A DNA stretch of 64,000 nt. Source: RH-AL1 sp965198495 (lineage in GTDB: Bacteria > Pseudomonadota > Alphaproteobacteria > Rhizobiales > Beijerinckiaceae). Shown here in pieces: positions 1-7,910 of the stretch. Location of the stretch: contig CBDAPL010000001.1 in NCBI GenBank assembly GCA_965198495.1, positions 1,426,001 to 1,490,000 of the forward strand. The letters are read 5' to 3'. Numbering within the stretch: the stretch's first letter is position 1; each line of letters begins with the position of its first letter. The translations under genes were made by a program, and so were the position numbers. The notes beneath the pieces were generated by a model, which did not search any database, was not told where the DNA came from, and saw nothing but the letters and a program-made list of their open reading frames with translations.

Positions 1-226
1 CACGTATGATGCCGTCGCAAGCTGGGGCCGGCGCCCGACGGTCGATAACGGCGCGCCGCTGCTCGAGGTGTTCCTCTTCGATTTCGAGGGCGACCTCTAC
101 GGCAGGACGATGGATGTCGTTTTCGTCGCATGGCTGCGCGCGGAGGAGAAGTTCGACGATCTCGACGCCTTGAAAGCGCAGATGCTGCGCGACGCCGATG
201 ACGCGCGAGCCTCGCTCGCCATGTGA
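1..226 (+). CDS. ribF: Riboflavin kinase / FAD synthetase, C-terminal fragment
   Basis: This is the 3' end of a gene that starts before the window; codons run in frame from base 2 to a TGA at 224-226. The 74 visible residues match the C-terminal flavokinase domain of bifunctional RibF, which phosphorylates riboflavin to FMN and adenylates it to FAD in the cytoplasm. The conserved stretches are SWGRRPTVDNGAPLLEVFLF and DLYGRTMDVVFVAWLRAEEK, followed by the typical final helix. The last ten codons and the stop lie inside the first copy of a 28-bp tandem repeat, so the C-terminal DDARASLAM tail is repeat-encoded. pheS follows on the same strand. Confidence 0.85.
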   Translation, partial: TYDAVASWGRRPTVDNGAPLLEVFLFDFEGDLYGRTMDVVFVAWLRAEEKFDDLDALKAQMLRDADDARASLAM

Positions 227-332
227 TGACGCGCGAGCCTCGCTCGCTATGTGATGACGCGCGAGCCTCGCTCGCCATGTGATGACGCGCGAGCTTCGCT
301 CGCCATGTGATGACGCGCGAGCCTCGCTCGCC
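197..332. repeat. Tandem array A: about five 28-bp hairpin units between ribF and pheS
   Basis: Units start at 197, 225, 253, 281 and 309 and are almost identical; the last is truncated. Each holds a perfect 6-bp inverted repeat, GCGAGC and GCTCGC, around a 3-nt loop (CTC or TTC), so RNA from here could form five hairpins in a row. The unit junction contains overlapping ATG and TGA codons. The first unit encodes the end and stop codon of ribF. As 28 is not a multiple of 3, the array cannot act as an open in-frame linker. Confidence 0.9.
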
Positions 333-395
333 TGTTCAGTGCCGCCTCGGCCTGACACTCGACAGCGCGCGCGCCGATGTGGCAGAGCTGTGCAA

Positions 396-1478
396 ATGTC
401 AGACCTCGCCTCGCTCGAAGCCCGGACTCTCGACACGATCGCCGGCGCCGCCGACGAGGTCGCGCTCGATCAAGTGCGCGTCGCGACGCTCGGCAAGAAA
501 GGCTCGATCTCGGCGCTGCTGGCGACCTTAGGGAAGATGGCGCCCGACGAGCGCCGGGCACACGGCGCCGCGATCAACGCGGTGAAGGACAAGGTCGCCG
601 CTGCCTTCGAGGCGCGCCGCGAGACGTTGAAGGCATCCGCGCTCGAGGCGCGTCTGAAGGCCGAGGTGGTCGACGTGACGTTGCCCGGTCGCCCGGGACC
701 GTTGGAGACCGGGCGTATCCATCCCATCAGCCAGGTCATGGACGAGCTCAGCGTCATTTTCGCCGACATGGGCTTCTCGATCGCCGAAGGGCCGGACATC
801 GAGACGGACGATTATAACTTCACCAAGCTGAATTTTCCGCCCGATCATCCCGCGCGGGACATGCACGACACGTTCTTCTTCCCACCCGGCGCCGACGGCG
901 GCCGCAAGCTTCTGCGCACCCATACGAGCCCTGTGCAGGTGCGCACGATGCTCGGCCGAACGCCGCCCATCCGTGTCATCTGCCCCGGCCGCACCTACCG
1001 CTGCGACTCAGACCAGACCCACACCCCGATGTTCCATCAGGTCGAAGGCCTCGTCATCGATACCACCGCCAATCTCGCCAATCTCAAGTGGGTGTTGCAG
1101 GAGTTCCTGCGCGCCTTCTTCGAGGTGCCGGAAGTCAAGATGCGCTTCCGGCCGAGCTTCTTCCCGTTCACCGAACCGTCGATGGAAGTCGATATCCAGT
1201 GCGCGCGCAAGGACGGCGAGATCCGCTTCGGCGAGGGCGAGGACTGGCTCGAGATCCTCGGCTGCGGGATGGTGCATCCCAACGTGCTGCGCAATTGCGG
1301 CATCGATCCGGATATTTATCAGGGCTTCGCCTGGGGCATCGGCATCGATCGCATCGCGATGCTGAAGTACGGCATGCCGGATCTTCGCGCCTTCTTCGAG
1401 AGCGATATCCGCTGGCTTAGGCATTATGGGTTCAGGCCTCTCGACATCCCGAGCCTCGTCGGCGGGCTGGCGGCGTAG
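396..1478 (+). CDS. pheS: Phenylalanine--tRNA ligase alpha subunit
   Basis: PheS, 360 aa, is the catalytic subunit of the cytoplasmic alpha2beta2 enzyme that charges tRNA-Phe. The N-terminal coiled coil (about residues 1-90) is followed by the class II synthetase core: motif 2 around PGRTYRCDSDQTHTPMFHQV and motif 3 near the C-terminus (GFAWGIGIDRIAMLKYG). Length is normal for bacterial PheS. The reading frame is open further upstream through the repeat array, but family N-termini fit the ATG at 396. Its partner pheT is not downstream: it lies at 53726-56152 on the other strand. A second repeat array follows the stop codon. Confidence 0.95.
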   Translation: MSDLASLEARTLDTIAGAADEVALDQVRVATLGKKGSISALLATLGKMAPDERRAHGAAINAVKDKVAAAFEARRETLKASALEARLKAEVVDVTLPGRPGPLETGRIHPISQVMDELSVIFADMGFSIAEGPDIETDDYNFTKLNFPPDHPARDMHDTFFFPPGADGGRKLLRTHTSPVQVRTMLGRTPPIRVICPGRTYRCDSDQTHTPMFHQVEGLVIDTTANLANLKWVLQEFLRAFFEVPEVKMRFRPSFFPFTEPSMEVDIQCARKDGEIRFGEGEDWLEILGCGMVHPNVLRNCGIDPDIYQGFAWGIGIDRIAMLKYGMPDLRAFFESDIRWLRHYGFRPLDIPSLVGGLAA

Positions 1479-1497
1479 CAGGCCCGATCCCATCGCC

Positions 1498-1583
1498 AAC
1501 GAAGCGCGTCGCCGCGAACGAAGCGCGTCGCATTGAATGATACGCGCGAAGAATGAAACGCGCGAAGCATGAAACGCGCGAAC
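1498..1583. repeat. Tandem array B after pheS: 19-bp x2 then 16-bp x3
   Basis: Two 19-bp units built on AACGAAGCGCGTCGC (1498-1516, 1517-1535) run directly into three 16-bp units built on ATGAAACGCGCGAA (1536-1551, 1552-1567, 1568-1583). The array fills most of the gap between pheS and the next gene. Its second core resembles the ATGACGCGCGAG core of array A, so A and B may be related. No coding function is evident. Confidence 0.8.
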
Positions 1584-1633
1584 CGTGTCGCACGTAAGTG
1601 CATTTGTAATGGTCGCGGCTTGGAGCCCACCCC

Positions 1634-2491
1634 ATGCTTGGCAGAATGCTCCGATCCTTTCCCCTCATCCTGGCGCTGGTGCCGGCCGGTTTTCCAGCGC
1701 CGGCGCGCGCCGATCCTTCTTCCGGCACCCAAGGAAACAGCCTGGCGCCGTCGGGAGACAAGCCCGTGGAAGCCAAGCCCGCCGAAATCAAGCTCGCCGG
1801 TATCTGGACCTTGTCGCTCGACAAGGGGACGAGCTGCCGCGTCATGCTGCGGCCGCAGCGCACCGACCTGGGCGACTACTTCCTCGGGATGCCGGCGGCG
1901 TGCCGCCATGCCATGCCGCAGCTCGAGACTGTCGGACGATGGGCTCAGCCCGACGCCGCACATGTGACGTTGGACGATCCGGCAGGCAAACCGATTCTCG
2001 CTCTCGCGGCACTGCCGGACGGGAGCTTCAGCGCGAGCGTTCCCGAAGGCACCTACGCCATGCGGCCCGCGACGGGCGCGACCTCCAGAAGCATCGGCTT
2101 CGACGCTGTCGACACCCGGCCGGCCGCCGGCTTCGCGACAGTGACGCCGATCGCCACGAGGGCGGCAACGCCCGCCAGGACCATGCCCGAGACCGCCGAG
2201 GATCTCGCTGGCCGCTACGCGGTGATGCGCGAGAAACGCGACACGGGCTGCATGGTGACGCTCGACGACAAATCGCGGGTCAAGGGCGGCAGCGTCCGGG
2301 CGCAGCTGGCGCCGGGGTGCCGCGACCAGGGAATCGTGATCTTCGATCCCTCGGCCTGGCAGATCGTCAAGGGTCAGCTGGTGCTGACCGCCCGCGCCGG
2401 TCACAAGACCGTGCTTGAGAAGAAGCAGGAAGGCCTGTGGGAGAAAGACGCGAAAGAAGGCGGCAAGCCGCTCGGCCTGAAGAAGCTTTAG
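1634..2491 (+). CDS. Secreted AprI/Inh-type metalloprotease inhibitor, two domains
   Basis: This 285-aa protein begins with a signal peptide (hydrophobic RSFPLILALVPAGFPAPARA). Two lipocalin-like Inh domains follow. Domain 1 (about 50-145) opens with KLAGIWTLSLDKGTSCRVML and has a second Cys near the middle. Domain 2 (about 190-285) opens with DLAGRYAVMREKRDTGCMVTL and also carries a Cys pair. AprI/Inh proteins are periplasmic inhibitors of serralysin-type metalloproteases; a duplicated form is common in Rhizobiales, usually with unknown target. A GGAG about 8 nt before the ATG supports the start. No protease gene is nearby, so the inhibitory role is inferred from the fold only. Confidence 0.65.
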   Translation: MLGRMLRSFPLILALVPAGFPAPARADPSSGTQGNSLAPSGDKPVEAKPAEIKLAGIWTLSLDKGTSCRVMLRPQRTDLGDYFLGMPAACRHAMPQLETVGRWAQPDAAHVTLDDPAGKPILALAALPDGSFSASVPEGTYAMRPATGATSRSIGFDAVDTRPAAGFATVTPIATRAATPARTMPETAEDLAGRYAVMREKRDTGCMVTLDDKSRVKGGSVRAQLAPGCRDQGIVIFDPSAWQIVKGQLVLTARAGHKTVLEKKQEGLWEKDAKEGGKPLGLKKL

Positions 2492-2547
2492 CGCCACAGC
2501 CGAAACCTTCGAGGGGCGCCTTCCTTGCGGCGAGCTCTCCGGACAGC

Positions 2548-3411
2548 CTAATCTGGAGACGACGCCCGGTCGGCCGCCTCCGTCGCGGTCTCTTTCAGGG
2601 CCTCCGGTCGCGGCATGGATATGATGCTGTAGCCGGCATCCACGTAATGGATTTCGCCGGTGACGCCGCCCGAAAGCTCCGAGAGCAGGTAGAGCGCCGC
2701 GCCGCCGACGTCTTCCAGCGTCACGCTCTTGCGCAACGGCGAATGGAGCCGCTGGAAGGTGAACATCGCCCGCGCGTCGGCGATGCCGGCGCCGGCGAGG
2801 GTGCGGATCGGCCCGGCGGAGATCGCGTTGACGCGGACGCCGATGGGTCCGTAATCGGCGGCGAGGTATCGCACGCCCGCCTCGAGCGCCGCCTTGGCCA
2901 CGCCCATCACGTTGTAGTTGGGCATGACCCGCGTCGATCCGCCGAAAGTCAGCGTGATCATGCTGCCGCCCGGTCGCATCATCGGCGCCGCGCGCTTGGC
3001 GACCTCCGTGAAGGAGAAGGCCGAAATCAGCATCGTGCGGGAGAAGTTCTCCCGCGTGGTGTCGGCGTAGCGGCCTTTCAGCTCCGCCTTGGCGGAATAG
3101 GCGATGCAATGGGCGACGAAATCGAGTTCGCCCCACTGCGCGCCGATCCGTTCGAACATCGCGTCGAGCGAGGCGAGATCCTCGACGTCGCACGGCAGAA
3201 CGAGGCTCGCGTCGAGCTTCGCCGCGAGCGGCTTGACGCGCTTGCCGAGCGCCTCGCCCTGATAGCTGAACGCGAGGTCCGCGCCTTGCGCGCGGAGCGC
3301 GCAGGCGATGCCCCAGGCGATCGAATGATCGTTGGCGACGCCCATGACGAGGCCGCGCTTGCCGGCCATCAAGGTCCCCGCCGGGTGACCGGCCACCTCA
3401 GGCGTCGACAT
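2548..3411 (-). CDS. fabI: Enoyl-[acyl-carrier-protein] reductase (NADH)
   Basis: FabI, 287 aa, catalyses the last reduction of each type II fatty-acid elongation round. The N-terminal dinucleotide fold is seen as KRGLVMGVANDHSIAWGIA, and the catalytic pair as YNVMGVAK (Tyr-x6-Lys). Near the C-terminus is the substrate-loop region IRTLAGAGI. The ATG at 3411 overlaps the end of fabB by 14 bp, which implies translational coupling; an internal Met 14 codons later (MAGKRGL) is a possible alternative. It is the last gene of a fabA-fabB-fabI operon next to irr, an arrangement familiar in Rhizobiales. Confidence 0.95.
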   Translation of the reverse strand: MSTPEVAGHPAGTLMAGKRGLVMGVANDHSIAWGIACALRAQGADLAFSYQGEALGKRVKPLAAKLDASLVLPCDVEDLASLDAMFERIGAQWGELDFVAHCIAYSAKAELKGRYADTTRENFSRTMLISAFSFTEVAKRAAPMMRPGGSMITLTFGGSTRVMPNYNVMGVAKAALEAGVRYLAADYGPIGVRVNAISAGPIRTLAGAGIADARAMFTFQRLHSPLRKSVTLEDVGGAALYLLSELSGGVTGEIHYVDAGYSIISMPRPEALKETATEAADRASSPD

Positions 3412-4615
3412 GTTTGAGCACGAGCGTCGCGTTCGTGCCGCCGAAGCCGAAGGAATTGGAGAGCACGGCGCCGAGCGTCGCGTCACGTCGCTCGCGCACG
3501 ATGTTCATGTCGGCGAAGTCGGGATCGATCTCGTCGATGTGCGCGCTCTCGCAAATGAACCCGGAGTTCATCATCAGCAGGCAGTAGATCGCCTCCTGTG
3601 CGCCGGTGGCGCCTTGCGAGTGGCCGGTCAGGGACTTGGTCGCGGAGATCGGCGGGCCCTTGTCGCCGGCGCCGAAGACCCTGCGGATCGCCTCGATTTC
3701 CCTCGCGTCGCCGACCGGCGTCGATGTGGCGTGGGGATTGATGTAGTCGATCGGCGCCTTCAGGCCTTCGATCGCCATGCGGATGCACCGCTCGGCACCC
3801 TCGCCGGAGGGCGCGACCATGTCGTGGCCATCCGACGTCAGGCCGTAGCCGGCGACCTCGCCGTAGATGCGCGCGCCGCGTGCCTTGGCGCGTTCGTAAT
3901 CCTCGAGCACGAGCACGCCGGCGCCGCCGGAGATGACGAAGCCGTCGCGGTTCTTGTCGAAGGCGCGCGAGGCCACGGCCGGCCGGTCGTTGTAGTTGGC
4001 CGACATCGCGCCCATCGCGTCGAAGAGGACCGCGAGCGTCCAGTCGAGCTCCTCGCAGCCGCCGGCAAACATGATGTCCTGCTTGCCGTAGCGGATCATC
4101 TCGTAGGCGTTGCCGATGCAATGGTTCGATGTCGCGCAGGCCGACGAGATCGAGTAGCTCGCGCCCTTGATCTTGAACCAGGTCCCGAGCGTCGCCGAGG
4201 CGGTCGAGGACATCGCCTTCGGTACGGCGAACGGCCCGACGCGCTTTGGTCCCTTCTCGCGTGCGAGATCAGCGGCCTCGACGATCGTGCGCGTGGAGGG
4301 ACCGCCTGACCCCATGAGGATACCGGTTCGCGGGTTCGAGACTTCCTCGGGCGTCAGGCCGGCATCGCGGATCGCCTGTTCCATCGCAAGATGCGCCCAC
4401 GCGGTGCCGCCACCATGAAAGCGCATGGCGCGGCGGTCGACGCCGGAGAGATCCGCCGTCGGCGCGCCGTGGACTTGCGAGCGAAAGCCGAGCTCCTTGA
4501 ACCGTGCGGCGGCGGTGATGCCGGATTTCGCCTCGCGCAACGAGGCCAGCACCTCCTGCGTCGAGCTGCCGATCGACGACACGATCCCCATGCCGGTGAC
4601 GACGACACGTCTCAT
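3398..4615 (-). CDS. fabB: 3-oxoacyl-[acyl-carrier-protein] synthase I
   Basis: FabB, 405 aa, is the condensing enzyme that elongates cis-3-decenoyl-ACP, the partner of FabA in anaerobic-type unsaturated fatty acid synthesis. The active-site Cys is in SISSACATSNHCIG; the two His are in NPHATSTPVGD and KSLTGHSQGATG; the Gly-rich end FGFGGTNATL is intact. The start at 4615 is preceded by GGAG at good distance (an in-frame ATG four codons upstream overlaps that site). It lies 92 bp after fabA and overlaps fabI by 14 bp, so the three genes form one operon. Confidence 0.95.
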   Translation of the reverse strand: MRRVVVTGMGIVSSIGSSTQEVLASLREAKSGITAAARFKELGFRSQVHGAPTADLSGVDRRAMRFHGGGTAWAHLAMEQAIRDAGLTPEEVSNPRTGILMGSGGPSTRTIVEAADLAREKGPKRVGPFAVPKAMSSTASATLGTWFKIKGASYSISSACATSNHCIGNAYEMIRYGKQDIMFAGGCEELDWTLAVLFDAMGAMSANYNDRPAVASRAFDKNRDGFVISGGAGVLVLEDYERAKARGARIYGEVAGYGLTSDGHDMVAPSGEGAERCIRMAIEGLKAPIDYINPHATSTPVGDAREIEAIRRVFGAGDKGPPISATKSLTGHSQGATGAQEAIYCLLMMNSGFICESAHIDEIDPDFADMNIVRERRDATLGAVLSNSFGFGGTNATLVLKHVDA

Positions 4616-4707
4616 AAGCTTCTCCATTCGGCCCCGAGACTGCCGGAACCCAGCGTCGGGCACCAAGCAAGACTAGATCAGGGAGCGAGGTCTCGATCAG
4701 CGCCGGT

Positions 4708-5229
4708 TCAAGCCGAAGCTGACACCGGCTGAAACAGCCCGACCTTCAGGTCTTTCGCCTCGTATATGCGGGTTCCATCGGCTTCAAGCCACCCGTCGGC
4801 GATGCCGAGCACGAGCTTCCGGTTGAAGACGCGCTTCAGGTCGACCCCGTACACGATCTTCTTGATGCTCGGCAGGACCTGATCGGTGAACTTGACCTCG
4901 CCCACCCCGAGCGCCCGACCCCGACCCTGCAGGCCGAGCCAGCCGAGATAGAAGCCGAGCATCTGCCACAAGGCGTCGAGGCCGAGGCAGCCCGGCATGA
5001 CCGGATCGTTCTTGAAATGACAGCTGAAGAACCAATGGTCGGGCTTGATCTCGAATTCGGCACGAAGATGGCCCTTGTCGCTCGGGCCGCCGGTCTCCGC
5101 GATCGCCGCGATCTTGTCGAACATCAGCATCGGCGGCAGGGGGAGCTGCGGATTGCCGGGACCGAAAAGTTCGCCGCGGGCGCAGGCGAGAAGGTCGTCG
5201 TATTCGAAGCTGGAGCGGCGCTCGCCCAT
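4708..5229 (-). CDS. fabA: 3-hydroxydecanoyl-ACP dehydratase/isomerase
   Basis: FabA, 173 aa, dehydrates 3-hydroxydecanoyl-ACP and isomerises trans-2- to cis-3-decenoyl-ACP, the branch point to unsaturated fatty acids. The single hot-dog domain has the catalytic His in FSCHFKNDPVMPGCLG and the Asp in LGLDALWQ, the classical FabA spacing. Length is as expected. It is the first gene of fabA-fabB-fabI and is divergent from irr, with about 310 bp between them. Confidence 0.95.
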   Translation of the reverse strand: MGERRSSFEYDDLLACARGELFGPGNPQLPLPPMLMFDKIAAIAETGGPSDKGHLRAEFEIKPDHWFFSCHFKNDPVMPGCLGLDALWQMLGFYLGWLGLQGRGRALGVGEVKFTDQVLPSIKKIVYGVDLKRVFNRKLVLGIADGWLEADGTRIYEAKDLKVGLFQPVSASA

Positions 5230-5542
5230 CGGTTGGTCGTTTCCATCTTTGCGGAGCGGCCACGCTCCATGGGTGCGAAGGCGATTTGGCGGCTTCTAGC
5301 ATGCCGTCCCGTGGACCGGAAGCCGCTTGGCAGCGCCCGGCCCCACGAACGTCGCCTCGCCTCGCACGGTGGCGTCAAGCCCTTGCCGGGACATCTACTC
5401 TCATGTCGTGACATCCGCTCTAATGTAAGCTCTCACCTCGATGGTCGCGCTTGCGAAGGTCGCGGCCGCCTCCTATACAAACGTCGACCCCGGACCGTCG
5501 CGGCCATGCCATCGTGGCCATGCCGCCGCGCCTCAAGAGAAG
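5230..5542. other. Divergent intergenic region between fabA and irr
   Basis: About 310 bp with no convincing gene, which must hold the promoters of both neighbours. Around 5390-5427 two imperfect 18-nt copies (GACATCTACTCTCATGTC and GACATCCGCTCTAATGTA) sit side by side; the first is framed by GACAT/ATGTC, an inverted repeat that could be a protein site. I did not see a clear ICE/Irr box. The 11-mer CATGTCGTGAC at 5402 recurs at 20011. Confidence 0.4.
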
Positions 5543-6037
5543 ATGATGACCGAGCTTACGAAGACAGTGCAGCGACCCATGGCGGCGACAGCCCAGGGCC
5601 GGTTCGACGCGATGATGGCGGGCTGCCCCGTTCACGCCCTGCGCGCCAAGCTCAAGGACGCCGGCCTGCGTCCAACGCGCCAGCGCATGGCGCTGGGCCT
5701 GCTGCTGTTCGCCAAAGGCGACCGGCACCTCACGGCGGAACGGCTCTACGAGGAGGCGCAGGAGCTGCGCGTGCCGGTGTCGCTCGCCACCGTCTATAAC
5801 GGCTTGCACGTCTTCACCGAGGCCGGGCTCCTGCGCGAGGTCGCGGTCGACGGCACCAAGGTCTATTACGACACCAACGTGAGCGACCATCACCACTTCC
5901 TGTTGGAGGATTCCAACATGCTGATCGACATCCCCGCCGTGGCGATCGACCGGACGGTTGTCCCGGATCTGCCGGAGGGCATGGAGATCGCCGCCATCGA
6001 CGTCGTGGTGCGCCTGCGTCCCAAGCGGCACGCCTGA
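5543..6037 (+). CDS. irr: Iron response regulator Irr (Fur family)
   Basis: Irr, 164 aa, is the heme-sensing Fur-family regulator that controls iron and heme genes in Rhizobiales and relatives. The N-terminal region has the heme-regulatory motif GCPVH (Cys-Pro). The winged helix includes LRPTRQRMALG and VSLATVYNGLHVFTEAGLL. The dimer domain has SDHHHF, the His cluster proposed as a second heme site. The tandem ATGATG at 5543/5546 follows AAGAGAAG; either could be used. Its position next to fabA-fabB-fabI is typical for Rhizobiales. A hairpin with a T-run follows the stop. Confidence 0.93.
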   Translation: MMTELTKTVQRPMAATAQGRFDAMMAGCPVHALRAKLKDAGLRPTRQRMALGLLLFAKGDRHLTAERLYEEAQELRVPVSLATVYNGLHVFTEAGLLREVAVDGTKVYYDTNVSDHHHFLLEDSNMLIDIPAVAIDRTVVPDLPEGMEIAAIDVVVRLRPKRHA

Positions 6038-6047
6038 TCCTGTCACT

Positions 6048-7103
6048 CTAAAGGCGGAAATCGGGCGCCTCGGGCGCCTGTTTTTCGTAAGAGAACGCGA
6101 CGTTGGAGAACGCGCGCAACGCGCTCTCTAGTCTTGCCCAAGCCGCGGCGCCGCCGGGTAAGCCGAAGCGCAGCCAGGTCGGCGCGCCCTCGAAGGGGCG
6201 GGTGAGGATCCCCCGGCGCGCCAGCGTGGTGAAGAGCGTCGCCGTGGCGGGATGTTCGAACAGCGCGAACAAAGGCGTGCCACCGATCGATCTGGCCTCG
6301 ACGTGGCCGAGCAGCGACGCGAGGCGCGCCGCATCCCGGCCAAGACGCGCACGGCTCGCCGCGAGCCAGTCGTCGTCCGCCAAGGCTCGCGTCGCGACGC
6401 TGATCGCCGGTCCGCTCACCGGCCAGGGCCCGAGCATGTCGCGCAGCGCCATCGCCGTGTCCGGCGACGTGACGGCGAACCCGAGCCGCGCACCCGGCAG
6501 GCCGTACATCTTGCCGAACGAGCGCAGCACGATGCTGCGCTCGACCGGCAGACGCGGCGCGAGGCTGTGGTCGGGTGTCAGCGCGTCCATGAAGGCCTCG
6601 TCCACGACGAGCATGCCGACCCGCCGCGCGAGGACCGCGAGTTCGAGGGGCGCAAGCAGACGCCCGTCTGGGTTGTTGGGATTGGCGACGATCGCGACGT
6701 CCGCTCCGGCGAGCTGGTCGATCGCCGATACGATCCGCACGTCAGAGCCGGCGAACACGCGCGCGTACTCGCCGTAGGTGCGCCCGAGCACGCGGATGTC
6801 GCGCCCTTCGGCAAGGGCCGGCAGCCGCTGGATGATCGCCTGCGTGCCCGGCGCGGCGACGACCATCGCTTGCGCCGGCACCTGGTAGCGTCGTCGCGCG
6901 GCTTCTTCGAGCCTGGCGAGGTCGGCGGCGTTCGGCAGGCTCGTCCAGGCGCGAGCCTCGATGTCGCCGAGCGGGTACGCGACGGGGTTGATGCCGGTGG
7001 AAAGATCGATCCAGGGCTCCGGCGCCTCCGGAAACATCGCGCGCGCGACGTCGAGGGCGCCGCCGTGGCGCGTGAAGGCGGCGAGATCGTTCGGTGGTAT
7101 CAT
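6048..7103 (-). CDS. cobC: Threonine-phosphate decarboxylase / cobalamin aminotransferase-like CobC
   Basis: A PLP-dependent class I/II aminotransferase-fold protein of 351 aa, CobC in the aerobic cobalamin nomenclature (CobD of Salmonella), which makes the aminopropanol-phosphate linker of B12. Visible landmarks are HGGALDVARAMFP and DLSTGINPVAYP at the N-terminus, VANPNNPDGRLL, and the PLP Lys in RSFGKMYGLPGARLGF. The ATG at 7103 gives a normal N-terminus; another in-frame ATG at 7160 would add 19 residues. It is divergent from the B12-riboswitch-controlled cob genes. Confidence 0.88.
   Translation of the reverse strand: MIPPNDLAAFTRHGGALDVARAMFPEAPEPWIDLSTGINPVAYPLGDIEARAWTSLPNAADLARLEEAARRRYQVPAQAMVVAAPGTQAIIQRLPALAEGRDIRVLGRTYGEYARVFAGSDVRIVSAIDQLAGADVAIVANPNNPDGRLLAPLELAVLARRVGMLVVDEAFMDALTPDHSLAPRLPVERSIVLRSFGKMYGLPGARLGFAVTSPDTAMALRDMLGPWPVSGPAISVATRALADDDWLAASRARLGRDAARLASLLGHVEARSIGGTPLFALFEHPATATLFTTLARRGILTRPFEGAPTWLRFGLPGGAAAWARLESALRAFSNVAFSYEKQAPEAPDFRL
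6062..6086 (+). terminator. Rho-independent terminator of irr
   Basis: GGCGCC, a TCG loop and a second GGCGCC (an exact inverted repeat), followed by TGTTTTT, lie 25 bp after the irr stop. The stem is inside the last codons of the convergent cobC, so the terminator overlaps coding sequence. Confidence 0.6.
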
Positions 7104-7207
7104 CGCCGCGTTGTCGTCCACCAATCCTTGGCTTGGCAAGGCGGCTTGCGGACCGCGCATTGACACGGCCGCGCCACGCGCCCTAGATCGCCGCGTTTCG
7201 ACGGTCC

Positions 7208-7378
7208 CTCCGTAAGGCGGGTTCGCAAGGGAATGTGGGTGCCCGGCATGCCGGGCCACGAGCCACAGCTGCCCCCGCAACTGTAAGTGGGAAGCTCGGG
7301 TGCCATGATGCCACTGGACCTTCGCGGGTCTGGGAAGGCGGCGCCCCGGCGACGATCCACGAGCCAGGACATCTGCCG
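7208..7378 (+). promoter_or_regulatory. Cobalamin (B12) riboswitch
   Basis: The core elements occur in order: GGGAATGTGGGTGCC, then GCCCCCGCAACTGTAAG (7271-7287), GATGCCACTGG, GGGAAGGCGGC, and finally the B12 box AGCCAGGACATCTGCC (7362-7377), close to the consensus. It ends about 95 nt before the DUF1636 gene, so it should repress that gene and cobH-cobI when adenosylcobalamin is abundant. The exact 5' edge is approximate. Confidence 0.93.
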
Positions 7379-7472
7379 TCTTCCAGCGCTTGCGTCCGGC
7401 GGGGTGTTCGGAGGCTCTCGGTTCCACCTTCGGGCGGAGCGCGCCTCTCATCGCACCCGGACGCTCGCGCGC

Positions 7473-7910
7473 ATGACCGCAGACGACCCGATTTCCGTCC
7501 TTCCGGCAACCATCAAGCCGGCATCCCTCGAGCCGATATGCGAGCCGATGACGCTTTACGTCTGCACGACCTGCCGCGACGCCGAGCATGTCGTGGGGCA
7601 GGGCGCGCCCTGCGCCGGCGCCCGCCTCTTCGCCGCGATCGACGCCGCGCCTGCCGACCCGCTGATCCGCGTCATCGGGGTGGAATGCCTCAGCGCCTGC
7701 AAGCGCCCGTGTTCGGTGAGCTTCTTTGCCCCTGGCAAATGGACCTATGTCTTCGGTGACCTGCCGGCCGACAGTGCCGCCGCGACGGTGCTTCTCGGCG
7801 CCCGCCTCTATGCCGAGGCGAAGGACGGGCTGATCGCCTGGAAGCTGCGGCCAGACGCCCTCAAGAAAGGCGTCCTCGCCCGCGTGCCGGCGGCCGAGCC
7901 CGTCGGGTGA
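7473..7910 (+). CDS. DUF1636 cysteine-rich metal-binding protein of the cobalamin operon
   Basis: This 145-aa protein has the DUF1636 layout: an N-terminal YVCTTCRD (Cys-x2-Cys) and a later VECLSACKRPCSVSF, giving five clustered Cys that could hold a 2Fe-2S cluster as in thioredoxin-like ferredoxins. The family is often found in B12 gene clusters, but its role is not settled. The gene follows the B12 riboswitch and overlaps cobH by 4 bp (GTGA), so it is co-regulated with cobalamin synthesis. An in-frame ATG at 7548 (MTLYVCTTC) would fit the domain edge and is an alternative start. Confidence 0.75.
   Translation: MTADDPISVLPATIKPASLEPICEPMTLYVCTTCRDAEHVVGQGAPCAGARLFAAIDAAPADPLIRVIGVECLSACKRPCSVSFFAPGKWTYVFGDLPADSAAATVLLGARLYAEAKDGLIAWKLRPDALKKGVLARVPAAEPVG

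Noticed and set aside
197..332. Array A as a CRISPR
   Set aside because: Units are directly adjacent with no spacers, and no cas genes are present; the same applies to the other arrays.
1424..3193. A 589-codon minus-strand frame across pheS's end, the inhibitor gene and fabI
   Set aside because: Arg-rich shadow translation over well-supported genes in other frames; no domain and no plausible start.
5389..5427. Irr or iron-control element between fabA and irr
   Set aside because: Only two imperfect 18-nt copies; they do not match an ICE or Fur-type box well enough to name.
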